The notes: generated by a model not told the origin, from the sequence alone. A stretch of 12,903 nucleotides of DNA from Ophiocordyceps camponoti-saundersi (nom. inval.) (GCA_003339415.1 PDHQ01000645.1:1-12903); one strand, 5' to 3'. Shown: positions 1 to 10,023, counted from the first letter of the stretch. Made by a program: numbers and translations.

Positions 1-8
1 TCTATATA

Positions 9-75
9 AGAAAAAAAAAAAAGGAAGAGGATAAAGGAAGAAGGAAGAAGAAGAGAGAGAGAGGAAGAGAAGAGG
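9..75 (+). repeat. Polypurine (A/G) tract
   Basis: This is an almost pure purine run: an A12 stretch, then GGAAGAGGATAAAGG, then GAA and GA repeats. A similar A-run followed by GGATAAAGG recurs at about 2885-2918 in the spacer between the two divergent genes, and at about 7451-7490 inside the insertion in the second gene copy. It could be a promoter-type tract, a retroelement-type polypurine tract or simple low-complexity DNA; the sequence does not separate these. Nothing else is visible between here and the start of the array at about 130. Confidence 0.6.
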
Positions 76-129
76 GCGTTTTATACCCTACCTAGATAAC
101 TTATCTAGCATAACTAGTTTAATAGGTGC

Positions 130-470
130 AAAAGAGCAGTAAACGGTAACGGGTTTATCTACTAGGAGATAAGAAGAGTAGTAAACGGGTTTATCTTAAG
201 AATAGTAGTTAACGAGTTTATACCTTATAAGATAAGAATAGCAGTTAACGGTTTTATTCCTTAGGGGAGAAGAATAGTATTTAACGAGTTTATCCCTTAG
301 GGGATAAGAATAGTAGTTAACGGTTTTATACTTTAAAAGATAAGAATAGTATTTAATAAGTTTATCCCTTAGGGGAGAAGAATAGTATTTAAAAGGTTTA
401 TCCCTTAGTAGATAAGATAAGCAGTTAATAAGTTTATCCCCTAGGGGATAAGATAAGCAGTTAATAAGTT
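130..470. repeat. 36-bp minisatellite array 1
   Basis: About nine degenerate units of roughly 33-37 bp follow the pattern TTTATCCCYTAGGGGATAAGAA, then TAGTAGTTAACG or a mutated form. They are the same family as arrays 2 and 3 but strongly diverged, with many C-to-T and G-to-A differences. The array ends at GTTTCTATTA, and the equivalent junction ends array 2 (GTTTCTATAA near 7000). The array and the adjoining gene end therefore seem to belong to one repeated unit. It lies just downstream of the 3' end of the minus-strand degenerate gene. Confidence 0.85.
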
Positions 471-494
471 TCTATTACGCTAATATTACTACTT

Positions 495-511
495 AGTACT
501 AAATGCCGGCG
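495..511. repeat. Conserved 17-bp block at the gene 3' end, copy 1
   Basis: The sequence AGTACTAAATGCCGGCG is identical here and at 7021-7037, while the surrounding copies differ at roughly a third of positions. It keeps a TG and two CpG sites in DNA that has lost most of both. In copy 1 it covers the inferred end of the minus-strand gene, where the complement reads ATT TAG TAC. It could be a terminal or processing signal of the repeated unit, or chance survival. Confidence 0.6.
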
Positions 512-2868
512 CGGTAAATAGGTAAATATAAGAAATATAAAAGTATTATTCGGATAAATTTACCTAAACGGTTAAGCGATATAATAACTAAGACTATACG
601 TCCCTTAGCCTATATATAGATATTATACTATAATACGTTCTATAATAGTATTTTGCAGATCGTATCTAAATATAGGAACTCCTAAAAATATTATAATATA
701 TAAGGAGCTATTTTAGAGCTATCCGGGTAATAAGTTTATAATTAAGCTTACGAAGGAATATAAATATAACTATAAAACCTTTATAAAGGAATTAAAGGAT
801 AATTTAAGATTTCTCTTATAGAAAAAGTAATAGAGAGTTATTATAAACTAAGCCGAGGATATAAAAAATATATAAAGTCGAAGTAAGTGGAATTCTTATT
901 AGCCGAGGATAATAGTAGCTGATTAATCTCTTTTTAATAGCTAAGGGAGAATATTACTAACTATAGAAGAAATATAGCGGCTATTAACTAAGATACTATT
1001 AGCAAATTCGTCTTTAAGTTTATTATCTACTTAGCTAATTACGCTATAAGAGATAAGATATACTAAAAAATCGTCCTTAGACCTATTCTAATTTATTAAG
1101 TTTATCGGCTACTTTAAAACGGACTATCGTAGAACTTTAAAGAAGGGGTATTAACGAAAGTATAATAGCTAGCGTTATCTAGATTTCGGTTTCTTAAGCT
1201 AATATACCGTAAGTATAGGATAAAGTAAATAATAAATTCGAATCCCTCGTTTTTATAATTATATACGCTAGTAAGCTAATAGTATACCGATATAGTTCCG
1301 TGCTTTTAAAAATACTAAATAAGATTAACCTTAAAAGAATAGTTTCTAGGGATTATCTTAAAAAGTTCTATTAAGCGGAAGATAGATAGTAGTCCTCTAA
1401 CTTAGATAACTAGCTTCTATAAGGGAAAGTACCCCCCTCCGTTAAAACTACTACCCTCCTAGCTAGGGAGGAATTTAACGCCGAATTAAATAAGAATTAA
1501 GTTTTAAGTATTAGAACCCTTAATTAAATAGTTTTAAGGAGTTATATATCTCCTAGTAACCGAACTAATAAAGCAGTTATTAGGGACGGTCTCCTCGATA
1601 CTTAAACTAAGCTAAAAAAACTACCCTTAAGGTTTAGCTCCCCTAAATTACTAAAGTAAAGAAAGCCCTTTATATTAAAGCTATCTTACGGTTATTATAT
1701 AGGCTTTAAATACCCGTAACCTTTCTTACTTAATATCTACGGGGAGGAAGGAGAAAGTATTTTAGTCTAGATAGTATACTTAAACGAAGGTACGATAACT
1801 TTTCTTTATTTTAACTTCTCTACCGGACCCTTATACTTATAATAAATTACTTTACTCTAATTCTAGGACCTTTCGAGCCCGCTCCTTAATATTAGGCTAC
1901 TTATTGCCCTCTCTAGGCTTTAAACTATCGTCTAGGAATAGATTCGGTATATCCTTAATTAAGCAAGGCGTAACTTAAGGATTTAGATAGTTCTTATATA
2001 TAACGGAGTTAGTAAAAATATCCTAGCTACCGATAAAGTAACTTACTATTTATAAAGCCTTACTAATCTCTACCTTATAAGCGTACTCAGAGTGCTAACG
2101 CTAATTATAGGTAGCCGCCCTAATATTATTCTAAATATAATTAGAATAACTATAACCCCCTTAGCCGTATATCGAAACGTACTTATAAAATAGCGTTAAT
2201 ATATATTCTCTATAATAAGTAATAGTTATCGTTTATAATCGTAGGTAATAAGTATATAACCTTAGGTTACGTTAACTAAAGATCGAGATAAGAAAAGCCT
2301 TATAGTATTTAGGGCGTTTCCCTTAGATTAAATAGTTAAAAAAGGAGCCCTCCGGGTGCGCGATCTTAGTCGGGATATAAGTAACTCGGGGTTCCCCTAG
2401 CGTTTTCTCCTAGTACTCTCTCTCTCTAGCCCTAATAAAGTAATAAAGAAAGAACTTAAGAGGAGATATAGTACCTATTTCTATCTTAATAAAAGCCGGG
2501 GCTTCCTAAGGAACCTTCTCGCGGAAAGCTATCTTAATAAATATAGGAACGCTAAAATACCCGACGTTAACGCCTCCCTTATACTAAATCTTAAAGTAAG
2601 CGTAAATCTAAGTAGAGAAAATTAGTCTTAATATCCGGAACTATTTAATTAAAATACTTACGCGTATATATTTAAGGTAAGGAAGAGTTTTTAGCGCTAT
2701 ATGGCCTTGCTAGCCTAGGCTCGATAGGACGCTTATATTTTCGGTATCTAACTTATATAAGATAAGGTTATAAATATTAAGGAGACGTTTCTTTTTCTCC
2801 TCGATTATCTCCTCTTCCGTTAACTTAAGCGCTATCGCGATTAAAAATTCTTATTACTATTAATATAT
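499..2868 (-). pseudogene. RIP-degraded gene A, copy 1, about 790 codons, unknown function
   Basis: One minus-strand frame can be followed from about 2868 to 499 without an indel. It holds several dozen premature stops, all TAA or TAG. In a 55-codon spot check near the 5' end it has one stop, against seven and four in the other two minus frames. Met and Trp codons are absent and His, Cys and Gln are very rare, which fits RIP loss of CA and TG. The start is uncertain: I chose an ATA (2866-2868) that may be a former ATG, followed by four stop codons that could have been a Gln run. An acidic-basic stretch (TEEEIIEEKKKR) lies near residues 17-28. The end is taken at TAG (499-501), next to array 1. 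I recognise no domain; no reverse transcriptase, DDE or helicase motif is apparent. A second copy lies at 7025-10915, and peptide similarity between the two supports this strand and frame over the plus strand, which needs a frameshift. Confidence 0.66.
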
Positions 2869-5800
2869 CTAAGTTAAGTAAGCAAAGAAAGAAAAAAAAA
2901 AGAGGGAGAGGATAAAGGCGATATAAATAGCGAGCTAATAACTATTTATTCCTAATTAGGAAAGAGCCCTCCCCGCTTTTCCCTTCGCGATATCGCAATA
3001 CTAACTAAAGTATAAAGTAGCAAGCCTAAGAACTAAGGTAGCGAATAATAATAAAATAAGGCGACGCGTTTTTCCTTTTTTCCCACGCGCACCCTCTTTT
3101 TCCTTTAAACTAACTATTTATTTAATAACTAAGCTATACTTAGCGCACTATTATTATAACTAAAATATATTATAGATTTAGCAAACCTAAACTATAAGCT
3201 TAGTAAGGAAGTAGACTTTAAACCGGAAAGGCTATTTTTTAGCGAACGAAATAATAAGTTTACTACTATAGCGATACTTTATAATAAAGTAACGATAAGG
3301 CCTACGTCGCTTAATCTCCCTTTCTCGGCGGTAACTCCCGAGCTCGCGCGAACCCTTAAGTATAAATAGCCCCCTTAGTTTATAAGACGAATAGTTTAGC
3401 CGAAGGAACGCGTTAAGCTTTTTATAGATATAATTAAATACTTATATATATTTTAAGCTAGTAAGGAGATCGCTAATATTATCCCGTTTAATAATATTTA
3501 AGATTAAAGTAGCTACGTAAATAATATAAGGCGTTTTATTTTTAAAGTATAAAGATAATTATAAGTAATTAGCTTTAAGCTAGGAGCTATAATAAAAATC
3601 TTAAATAGGGGAATCTAAGATAAAGTGCACTTATTTACGATTCTTATAGTAATTATAATACCTATTACCGCAAACGAGACTACTAACGTGCCGTTTAAGA
3701 AGAAAATCTATTATATTATGCCTAAGTTTAACCTTAAGTAGGAAGTAAATAGTTACCCCCTTCTAGGTAATATAGTTAATTTTAAAGCGGATAGGACTAA
3801 TATTAGGTATTATTAGGGCAGCTTCTTTTAGGATTAGTAAGCCTAAGTACTCTATTTTTTCGACTCGATAAAGCTAGGGCGAGTACCTTAATCGAAAAAG
3901 GTAATAGCTATATAAAGAGATATCTTAAGCGAGTTTTAGGGGGATTACCTCTTTAATTTTATCGTTATTCCTAGGATACGATAGAAAAAAGAGTATAAAT
4001 ACGGATACCTAGCCCTTTTTATATTATAATACTAGGCCCGTAGCTTTATCGGTCTTAAACTTAATATATATATTAATAGCTTATCGAATAAGCGAGGATT
4101 AAGCGTTAAATAGTTTAGAGAAGATCTCGAGACCCCCCCGGATTCCCGTATTCTCTTATAAGACTAGGCTATACGAACCGAGGATAGCGACGGTAATAAC
4201 TATAACGAATTAATCGCTCGGATAACTAGTAACCTATATGCTATTAGGGCGAATAAACTAGGTATCCGAAAGTTAGAATAGTTTAACTTCTTAGGAAATA
4301 ATTATAGATTTAAACTAAGGAACTAGGAGGGCGGCGAAGATCTCTTAATAAAGCTAAAAGTAAGCTTAACGACGCTTAGAGGCCTATGCCCCGAGGCTAC
4401 TATCCCCTATTACTAGATCCTTAGAAGATACCGAACTATTACGCTTAAGACCCTTACTAATAACTCTATAATAAAGAGCTATATTATAATACTATACTTA
4501 GGCGCTACTAGAGTTAGAAAATAGCCTTAGGGAGATCGGGAAGAACTATAAGGGATCGATATTAACGACTTTAATAGGGGCGAAGGGGCCGGGGATAATA
4601 AGGCTTTAGATAAGGAAGAGGTTAGGGAGGAAAACGACGAGGACCTTCCCGAGGATAAGACTATAAAAAGCCCGACTAATAATTAAATAGTTCCGATATC
4701 TAGCCTTTTATCTTCTCTTAGATCTAAAAACCCCCTAACTTTAAAAGGAGTTAGATAAGAGATAAGCGCTATAAAGAATACGAGGAAGGAAGATAAGGCG
4801 ACTAAGGCGCCTAATAACGCTATAACTAAAGAGGAAACGACTAAGATAAAGAAAATAATCCCTTAGGAATTAACGGGCATATTATAGCTTAAGAAACTTA
4901 CTACGGGGAAGAAAATACCCGTAAGATTAAACCCGGCCCCGATATAGCTAGCTTTCTCTCCGAGGCGTAGCGTAAAGACGAAGAAGTTAACGAAGCGCGA
5001 CTATTTAATTAAGAGCCCTATATTATAGAAAACGGCCCCTAAAAGAAAAAGGGAGGAAAAAGATATAGGAATACTAAAATTAATACGCTTTACTTATTTT
5101 ACCTTAGGCAAGAACCTTATAGTCTAGCCTAGCGAAAAACTTATAGCTATAAGTATAAGCTAAGAACTAATTAACTTAGACCCGCTTAGCTTTAAGGTTA
5201 GAGGGGTTAAGCGTTATAAGAATTATATAACTTAAACTAAGAGTTACGGACGTGTACGATAAGGAAGGCATATCGTACTTAATATAGCTAGATCTATTAT
5301 AGTATATACCGAATACGCACTTATTAGAGACTAGCTTTAAAAACCGAAAATAATCTTAATAATCCCGAAAACTAGTTCTTTTATTAGCTTGCAGCCCCCG
5401 GGGCTTATATACTCTAGTATATAGGCCGAGATCGATAAGGCTATCGATAACTATTTAATTAAGTAACGACGGGAGCGAGAGAAGGGACCTAAGAGAGATA
5501 TACTACTAGCGGGCGGTCGGCGCGAACGCTAAAGTCGATAAATCTAAGGGTTAGACCCTAAGGAGAAATAACTAGAGTTTCCTTTATTATTTCCTTTACG
5601 AAGAGTCCTTTCCGCCTTTATTTTATCGCGCTTATACGCACCTTATTTAAGTTATAAGAAAAAGTTAGTTATTACTAAGAAAAAGGGCTAATTACTTATT
5701 ATTACGGCACGCGCTTAGGGAGGAGTTTAGCGGCGGAGATAGGGACGCCGAAAGAAATATAAGCGCCTACCTTAGCTAGGGAATTATTAGGGACTTATAA

Positions 5801-6139
5801 AAAGTTTAATTAAATAGTTCCTAAACCCTTTCTTCTTTTCCTAAGAGCTGCTAAGGGTTAATATATAAGGGTAGTTAAGCTAAGATAGGGGCTATTACTA
5901 AGTATATAGTATAGATTAGTTTCCCTCGAAAGAGGATAAATTAAGTAAGTAATTAGCCCTTAACCTTATCTTTAGAGCTATAATAAAAGTTATATATCGT
6001 AAGTTAAGTCTTAGAGAGGACTTATAGCAAAAACTCTATTAAACGGAATTATAACTTTATTTTAAATTTTATACTTTTATATTATAAATTACTAATTTAA
6101 ATACCTTTTTCGAAGTCTTTAGTATTTAATTAAATAGTT
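1520..6139. repeat. Dispersed 14-bp motif AACTATTTAATTAA, both orientations
   Basis: Exact copies lie at 1520-1533 (minus), 2639-2652 (plus), 5449-5462 (plus), 5806-5819 (minus) and 6126-6139 (minus). Versions with one mismatch lie near 4680-4693 (minus) and 4999-5012 (plus), and a weaker one near 2326-2337. I found none right of 6.2 kb. The copies are not in one reading frame relative to genes A and B, so a shared peptide does not explain them. They resemble dispersed protein-binding sites, but convergent RIP in TA-rich DNA is possible. Confidence 0.45.
2869..3171. promoter_or_regulatory. Spacer between divergent genes, possible bidirectional promoter
   Basis: The region lies between the inferred 5' ends of the two degenerate genes. 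It contains a polypurine run (about 2885-2918) that ends in GGATAAAGG, a TATAAAT-like string near 2922, two perfect 10-bp palindromes (CCTAATTAGG at 2951-2960 and GCGATATCGC at 2987-2996), and a pyrimidine-rich stretch (about 3067-3112). These fit a shared upstream region, but RIP prevents any assignment of real promoter elements. The role is inferred only from position. Confidence 0.35.
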
Positions 6140-6597
6140 TCTACCTTTATATTACTTTTTTCTCTTATCTTTATATAGAGAACCGACTCCTTATTATTTT
6201 CCTTATAAAGAATTACTATACGGCTTTTCCCCCTATAGCTAGAGATCCCCCCTTATATTAGTTAAAGACTTTAGTTATATAAGAAGTTACGCCCTTTAGG
6301 TATCTACTACGCTTACTTAAGGTATCTTTCTTCCCCCGCTAAAGTACTATGCTAATAACTAATTTATTAGCTCTAATCTTACTAAGATACTTACCTTAAG
6401 ATATTTTATTAGTTAATAAAAGATCTAATTTAAATAGAGAGGTTTATTCCTTCTAAAAGGAGGCGATTATAGTAGCGAAGTTAAGGCTCGAAACGAAAGC
6501 TAAGGCGGAGGCTAATAATAAAACGGCCCGAAAAGCTAAGGGCTAATTCTACTTTCGCTATAAGGATAAAAAGTTAGGGGGGGGGGGGTTTATATAA
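3172..6597 (+). pseudogene. RIP-degraded gene B, about 1142 codons, unknown function
   Basis: A single plus-strand register runs without an indel from about 3172 to 6597. I count about 75 internal stops, all TAA or TAG. Sense codons for Met (2), His (2), Cys (1), Gln (2) and Trp (0) are almost missing. Over 4201-4320 and 4441-4500 this frame has one stop, while the other two have ten and twelve. The start is uncertain: ATA (3172-3174) may be a former ATG. Visible features are a strongly acidic segment (about residues 464-503, with KEEVREENDEDLPEDK), a basic nuclear-localisation-like PKRKRE (about residue 623), a hydrophobic stretch (about residues 964-1025, perhaps exaggerated by RIP) and a Lys/Ala-rich tail (about 1103-1128). 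I recognise no family and see no YxDD, DDE or helicase motif. The gene ends at a G12 run (6577-6588) beside array 2. It is divergent from gene A and presumably part of the same unit. Confidence 0.62.
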
Positions 6598-6599
6598 GT

Positions 6600-7002
6600 A
6601 TCGCTTTTAACCTAACCCCTAAGGGATAAGGAGTATAGTAAATAGGTTTATCCTAGAGAGGATAAGAGTAATTAGGGAGTTTATCTTTTAGGGAATAAGA
6701 ATAGTAGTAAATAGGTTTATAGCTTAGGGAATAAAAAGAGGAGTAGGTAAGTTTATAAGTAAACGGGTTTATCCGATAAGGGATAGGAAAAGGAGTAAAC
6801 GGGTTTATAAGTAAAAGGGTTTATCTTTTAGGGAATAAGAATAGAGTAAATAAGTTTATCCTTTTAGGGATAAGAAGAGTAGTAAATAAGAACGAGTTTA
6901 TACCTAGGAGAAAGAAAAGTAGTTAGTAAGTTTAACCCTAAGGGAGAAGAAGGGTAGTTACCTAGCTTATCCTATAGTTTATAAAAGGAGTAGTTAACGG
7001 GT
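6600..7002. repeat. 36-bp minisatellite array 2
   Basis: About eleven strongly diverged units of the same family lie here, recognised by recurring GGTTTATC, AGGGAATAAGAA and AGTAGTAAATAGG segments; some are shortened to about 22 bp (for example GTTTATAAGTAAACGG). The array sits between the 3' end of gene B on its left and the 3' end of the second copy of gene A on its right, so the two genes converge on it. Its right junction (GGGTTTCTATAA) matches the right junction of array 1. Confidence 0.8.
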
Positions 7003-7020
7003 TTCTATAACCTTAATATT

Positions 7021-7037
7021 AGTACTAAATGCCGGCG
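7021..7037. repeat. Conserved 17-bp block at the gene 3' end, copy 2
   Basis: This is an exact copy of AGTACTAAATGCCGGCG found at 495-511, 6526 bp away in the same orientation. It sits at the same place relative to the neighbouring minisatellite array and the end of gene A. It is the longest exact match I found between the two unit copies outside the arrays. Confidence 0.6.
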
Positions 7038-7372
7038 TAGTATTTAGCTAAATTTTAGAGATATAGAAGTATTACTTAAGTAAATTTCCTATAGGGTTAA
7101 ATACTATAATAAGTAAGATTATACGCTTAATAGCCTATAATAGAAAATTAAGTTATAGTATATTTTATAAAGATATTTTATAAATAAAATCTAATAATAA
7201 GAACTTATAATAGTATTATAAGATTTAAGAAGTTACTTTAAAGCTATCCGAGTAATAAGTTTATAAATAAGCTTCTTAGTATAACTATAAATCCTTCGAG
7301 AAGGAGCTATAGAATAATTTAAGATTTCTTTTACTATAAAAGTGGTCGGGCTAAAAAGTGATTATAGACGAA

Positions 7373-7401
7373 GCCTACTATTAAGAATAAACTTAGTAGG
7401 C
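7373..7401. repeat. Short inverted repeat at the left end of the insertion
   Basis: GCCTACT (7373-7379) pairs perfectly with AGTAGGC (7395-7401) across a 15-nt loop. It overlaps the left junction of the 970-bp insertion, so it may mark that element's end, or it may be chance. Confidence 0.4.
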
Positions 7402-8348
7402 ACTTACGTAACTAAGCTAGTTTAGCGGGGTTAAAAGGACACTCCCGAAGAAAGGAAAAAAAAAAAGAAAAAGGGAAAAAGGGATAAAGGGGTAATTCCG
7501 TATAATTCCTAGAAATTTAAAAAACGTAGAATTAAAAGGGCTAAGAGAGGAAGGAATCCGTAGCAGGTAGCCCTACCTTGCTAGGTCCGAATACGCTTAC
7601 GGCGACTAACTTTATATAAAAGGGCTTACGGCTGCCTTAGGTCTTCTTGCTAAGGGTGGGAAATCGACCCCTTCTTATAAGTATAAATCTGACCCTTCCT
7701 AGGTCCTTTAGCCCCCTCTAGCTAAGCGAATACTAATTAATTAGATCTATTAAATTAGGTAAGTAAGATTAAACGACCTTTCTAAACCCTGCAGTCCTAA
7801 CCGGCCTGTACGACCCGGCAGGTCCCTGCAGGCCTATACGGACCGGATAGTCCTATATACTTCCTTAAGACGGTCTTCTCTGCGAGGGCTATGTGTATAT
7901 ATAGGCAGGAGTGCCCGTTACTCCCGCGAAACTAGGAGGCCTTTTCTTCTTTATCCTTATAGCTCGGCAGCTAAGTTAGCTTCTTTATTATTATAGGTAT
8001 AAAATTATTATACTTATTTATTACTTTCTATAATAATAGCGCTTTAGTAAGCGCGATTATACTAATAAGATTAAAGATATATTTATTAGATAGGCTATCT
8101 AATACTAGTATCGAGGGATTTTAAAAAGGAGTATACTTATTATCGCGATGCCCTTTTATACGTAATATACGAAGAGGGTAGATATCTAAAGACTAAATAC
8201 CTATTCGAACGTATAAAGTAATAAATAAGGAATATAAAAGGTAGAGTAAGGAGTTATAAGATAAGAAAGATCTCGTATAAAGGGTCCTTATAACTCGGGT
8301 AAGCTATATATATATTAGGACGAGGCTATAAGGGCAGTACGAGGCTGC
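7376..8348. mobile_element. Insertion of about 970 bp in gene A copy 2, type unknown
   Basis: Copy 1 of gene A has no counterpart for this segment: it reads AAGCCGAGGATA where copy 2 reads AAGCC, the insert, then GAGGTATCG. The flanks ACGAAGCC (7368-7375) and ACGAGGCT (8339-8346) could be a target-site duplication altered by two transitions. The middle (about 7560-7960) keeps many TG and CA dinucleotides and is GC-richer than its surroundings, so it may be younger or may have escaped RIP. Inside are a purine tract (7451-7490), a near-duplicate 25-bp pair (7803-7827 and 7831-7855), and a plus-strand stretch (about 8110-8200) that is open for about 34 codons with many charged residues (FKKEYTYYRDALLYVIYEEG). 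I see no terminal inverted repeat and no recognisable transposase. A solo LTR is possible but not shown. Confidence 0.5.
7803..7855. repeat. Tandem 28-bp near-duplicate, GC-rich
   Basis: The segment starting GGCCTGTACGACCCGG (7803) is followed 28 bp later by GGCCTATACGGACCGG (7831), each then followed by a related GTCC-containing end. Most differences are transitions. This is the least RIP-like stretch of the left 11 kb, and it also carries short hairpins such as GGAC-CGGATA-GTCC (7840-7853). Its role is unknown. Confidence 0.5.
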
Positions 8349-8850
8349 GAGGTATCGTAAGATTCCTTAATAATATTAAGTCTAAGTAAGTAAAATACTT
8401 CTTAGCCGAGGATAATAGTAACTAATCGATATCTTTCTAATAGCTAAGAAAGAATATTACCTACTACGAAGTAAATATAACGGGCATTAACTAAGAGATT
8501 ATTAGCAAACTCGGCTTTAGGTTTATCGTCTAGTTAGCTAATTACGTTAAGAGAAACGAGATATATTAATAAATTGTCCTTAGAGCTATTCCCGTATATT
8601 TAGTTTATCGGCTACCTTATATCGAACTATAGCAGAACTTTTAAGAAGACGTATTAACGAAGGTAAGAATAACTAGTAATTTGGGCCTATAACTAGTAGC
8701 GTTAAAGAATACGGTAAGGTAGTCGATAATACGACTATAATAAAAACGCTAGATTCTATTTACTTTAAGGCAACTGCTAATAAGCTATTCGGGGAAATAG
8801 GGAAGGATAGTAAAGGCGTTATTATAGCGCGGAAGTATCTAGTATTATAC

Positions 8851-8955
8851 GGCCTACCTTATAGGCCTCCCTCTTAGTTAGTTAGCGCTGCCGGCCTTAC
8901 TTCCTAAAGCCCTAGCCTTACTATATAAACCTAGCAAAATTATAGTTATTATATT
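8851..8955 (+). repeat. Direct repeat, left copy
   Basis: The first 43 bp (GGCCTACCTTATAG, then CCTCCCTCTTAG, then TTAGTTAGCGCTGC) match the copy at 9558 except for one G/A difference. After that, identity falls to roughly 75-80 percent. The left edge coincides with the point where similarity to gene A copy 1 is lost. Confidence 0.75.
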
Positions 8956-9282
8956 AGGAATATTACTATATTTATTAAGGCTGCTTTTCGCTATATAAGA
9001 TATAGGAATAGCTTTTTTAATACTAAGCGCTAAGTATCTTAGATTTCCTCTAGTACTAAGCACGAAAATAACGGCCGCTATAACTATAATTTTTACTTAA
9101 CTAGCTCGAGGAATGCCCGGAGAGAAGTTTATCGATTAGTAATTAGTACCTTAGAGGCTTAGACTAAAAGAGAAATAAACTATTAAGTATAAGAAGAGCG
9201 GGCTAATATATATAGTTAATCTTACGAGCAGTATATATAAGATATACTATATTATACTAGTAGCCTATATAAGTATCTAGGT

Positions 9283-9299
9283 ATATATATATATATAAA
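9283..9299. repeat. TA microsatellite
   Basis: This short run of alternating TA lies within the insertion. It is probably simple-sequence DNA, helped by the TA enrichment of the whole window. Confidence 0.7.
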
Positions 9300-9557
9300 C
9301 TATTTATTAGAGAGGAAAAACTATAAGGCCTAGGGGAAGACCTCTTACTTAATAAGGTCGGCTAGCTTATAGGCCCGATTTGTTACGTTAGAGAGCTTAT
9401 TTATTATAAGTTATCTATCTGAAGTTACGCTAGTCTTAAGTAGGGGATAACTATACTTCCTTAGTTCCTATTATACGTAAATATTATCTAAGTTCTAAGT
9501 AGTTACGGTACGTATATTAGCAAATACTATAGCGAAGATCTTAAGTTATATTATAGG

Positions 9558-9665
9558 GGCCTACCTTATAGACCTCCCTCTTAGTTAGTTAGCGCTGCTA
9601 ACCCTACTTCTTAGGGCATAGCCTTATAAAATAAACCTAGCAGAATTATTATTATAGTTATAAAT
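9558..9665 (+). repeat. Direct repeat, right copy
   Basis: This is the partner of the repeat at 8851, 707 bp away in the same orientation. Read on the minus strand, both copies contain the same short peptide ending SAN followed by a TAA and LRGR, so the shared ancestral sequence may have been coding or may simply be conserved DNA. Confidence 0.75.
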
Positions 9666-9995
9666 ATTAAGAATTTTAATACCTTTATTAGTGCTATTAT
9701 TAACCTTATAATAAGTTACTTTTATAAGAATACTCTATTGCCGTTTTAGTTAGTCCCTAGCCCCGTAGCTACGAGGGTAGTATTAGAAAGGAAGAACCGA
9801 CTCTAATTTATACGACTATAAGTAAGTAAGATATAATTAAGGGGGTTATTAAATATAGAAGGAAAACTCTAATACGAAAATATATATATTCGTTTAGATT
9901 CCCTAGTAACGATAGAATACTCCTACTTAGTATATCGCTAGCTTAGAAGCTAGTATCTTTATTCTTAAAAGCCTTTCTCTAAGGACCGCTATTTT

Positions 9996-10023
9996 TATAT
10001 ATATATATATATTATATATATAA
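9996..10023. repeat. TA microsatellite
   Basis: Two TA runs, separated by a TT, lie at the edge of the segment (about 9990-10140) that has no counterpart in gene A copy 1. Confidence 0.75.

Larger units (their letters stand above)
8851..9697. mobile_element. Insertion of about 850 bp with direct terminal repeats
   Basis: Similarity between the two copies of gene A stops near 8850 and resumes near 9700. The segment between is bounded by a direct repeat of at least 105 bp (8851-8955 and 9558-9665), perhaps up to 140 bp. A short element with direct terminal repeats and no clear internal gene resembles a non-autonomous LTR-type (TRIM-like) element. The usual TG...CA ends and a primer-binding site cannot be seen, possibly because of RIP. 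The internal 600 bp contains AT-rich runs, including TA repeats at 9282-9298. Several frames become fairly open when TAA and TAG are read as Gln, on both strands, so I do not assign a coding strand. A segmental duplication is the main alternative. Confidence 0.45.

Noticed and set aside
660..1160. A plus-strand coding frame in the left gene region and its copy at 8400-8690
   Set aside because: The frame reads plausibly in both copies, but it needs a frameshift near 870 in copy 1. The minus-strand frame runs without a break through the region and into 2868, and it matches over a longer stretch of copy 2.
6577..6588. G12 run as a functional quadruplex
   Set aside because: A single homopolymer at the edge of the degenerate gene and array 2, with no further G-tracts nearby; slippage or sequencing error is as likely.
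499..6597. Active genes in an organism that reads TAA and TAG as glutamine
   Set aside because: Such a code would explain the stops, but not the near-absence of ATG, TGG, His and Cys codons or the same CA/TG loss in noncoding repeats. RIP explains all of these together.
8878..9063. A 61-codon minus-strand open frame starting at GTG
   Set aside because: It lies across the edge of the direct-repeat insertion, has no ATG, and other frames on both strands look equally open there. The right-hand repeat copy carries stops in the matching part. It is probably a chance survivor in RIP-mutated DNA.
9001..9540. A plus-strand degenerate gene within the second insertion
   Set aside because: Two plus frames and one minus frame all look moderately open once TAA and TAG are read as Gln, so none can be preferred.
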